Shown one piece after another: positions 13,518-14,049 of a DNA stretch of 14,049 bases. This stretch comes from UBA2730 sp022793235. GTDB lineage: Bacteria; Bacillota_I; Bacilli_A; RF39; UBA660. The stretch covers positions 1 to 14,049 of the forward strand of contig CATJZL010000072.1 in assembly GCA_949745755.1 (NCBI GenBank). Reading direction: 5' to 3'. The position numbers and the translations under genes are program-made. Within the stretch, counting starts at the first letter, position 1. Each line of letters begins with the position of its first letter. The notes under the pieces are model-generated. The model was not told where the DNA came from. It searched no databases and was given only the letters and a program-made list of their open reading frames with translations.

Positions 13518-14049
13518 TTATTTATCAATATCAATTACTGCACGTACAGCATAAAGATTAAGAACGCTATAACCATCTAAATATCGAAGATTTGAATTAG
13601 TAATAGCCCAAGCAAGTTCAGAAGAACTTACATACGCTGATGATACCCAATGATAAGAGCCACCATCAGCCAACCAAATAGGACAAGAAGTCTCATAAGC
13701 TCTGCAGCCTAAGAATTCTGCTTCTTGTTTTGTTATTAATCTTGCTCTTCTAGCTATTCCTGTTTTCTCATTATAAGTATTCATAGATAAATTGGTCCAT
13801 TCTTTTGTTGCATTTTCTAGTGCTTGAGTAGCTGTTCTTGGTCCATTTATAGTGTTGCCTGATGAATCCCATACACTAGAAACAACACTGTCTTTCGATA
13901 TTAATGTTAATGTACTCCCATTATCTTTTAATACATAAAAGTCTTGAGTAGTTGTATCATTTACTTTATAACTTATTGCTGTTCCTGCTGGACAAGTTCC
14001 ACTCATCACACATGTTGTAGGTTGACATGTCTCTTCCCTTCCTGTTGGA
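13518..14049 (-). CDS. C-terminal part of a secreted/surface protein with lectin/FGE-like ending (5' end outside window)
   Basis: The frame is open to the window edge on the minus strand, so about 176 C-terminal residues are seen; the GTG/ATG near 14009 are internal codons. The fragment is rich in Thr, Ser, Asn and Gly, with cysteine pairs (CQPTTC, then C..G, then CRAYETSC), which suggests an extracytoplasmic protein with disulfides. The last 100 residues show an order common in C-type-lectin/formylglycine-enzyme-like domains of surface proteins: ARLITKQEAEFLGC, then CPIWLADGGSYHWVSS, then AWAI, and a terminal YAVRAVIDID resembling the GVRPVI ending of such domains. The fold is inferred from this pattern alone. 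The gene ends with TAA and only a weak AT-rich palindrome follows. Confidence 0.65.
   Translation of the reverse strand, partial: PTGREETCQPTTCVMSGTCPAGTAISYKVNDTTTQDFYVLKDNGSTLTLISKDSVVSSVWDSSGNTINGPRTATQALENATKEWTNLSMNTYNEKTGIARRARLITKQEAEFLGCRAYETSCPIWLADGGSYHWVSSAYVSSSELAWAITNSNLRYLDGYSVLNLYAVRAVIDIDK

Noticed and set aside
13518..14049. Target protein of a diversity-generating retroelement, because of its lectin-like C terminus
   Set aside because: No template repeat or reverse transcriptase is in the window, and the last codons are not enriched in AAY.
1..14049. CRISPR array, rRNA or tRNA genes
   Set aside because: No regularly spaced repeats with unique spacers, and no recognisable structural RNA sequence was seen on either strand.

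Overview
The window is very AT-rich. It shows strong AGGAGG-type ribosome binding sites, extended -10 promoters, intrinsic hairpin terminators, and almost only TAA/TAG stops. Tryptophan is encoded by TGG, and one gene ends in TGA inside an ATGA overlap, so the standard bacterial code applies. Together with RecG, a DD-carboxypeptidase and short lipoproteins, this suggests a low-GC Firmicute, probably a gut Bacilli/RF39-like lineage close to the Mollicutes. The lineage is an inference; no rRNA or other marker gene is present.

Positions 1-5356 are an accessory region. It starts with the 3' part of an atypical 2-hydroxyacid dehydrogenase. Next is a two-gene operon: a large PHP-phosphoesterase/ABC-type ATPase fusion (TrlF-like) whose 3' end overlaps a small acidic protein gene. 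Its promoter overlaps a 14-bp perfect inverted repeat built from four ATGACA boxes. Downstream, six copies of a decamer (TTCAACYACC) are arranged symmetrically around a segment of about 175 bp that holds a GC-rich block and a strong terminator. Beside this array lies the decayed catalytic half of a tyrosine integrase. The integrase is cut by a degenerate IS3-family (IS150-like) element with nested inverted repeats, a frameshifted and C-terminally deleted transposase, and a hairpin that can hide the orfA ribosome binding site. On the far side of the IS, a promoter, ribosome binding site and ATG point into the element, the stump of a broken gene.

Positions 5357-14049 look like ordinary chromosome. 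They contain a coupled zinc-ribbon/membrane-protein pair, recG with its own terminator, a divergent CPBP (Abi) intramembrane protease, a two-gene membrane operon (VUT-like protein plus a single-TM protein), a metallophosphoesterase-fold protein that has lost key metal ligands, a lipoprotein plus D-alanyl-D-alanine carboxypeptidase pair, a possible short peptide gene, and the C-terminal part of a secreted or surface protein with a lectin/FGE-like ending.

The best candidate for an undescribed system is the operator-controlled PHP-ATPase plus small acidic partner, next to integrase relics and an array resembling integrase arm-type sites. A defence role is only an inference.
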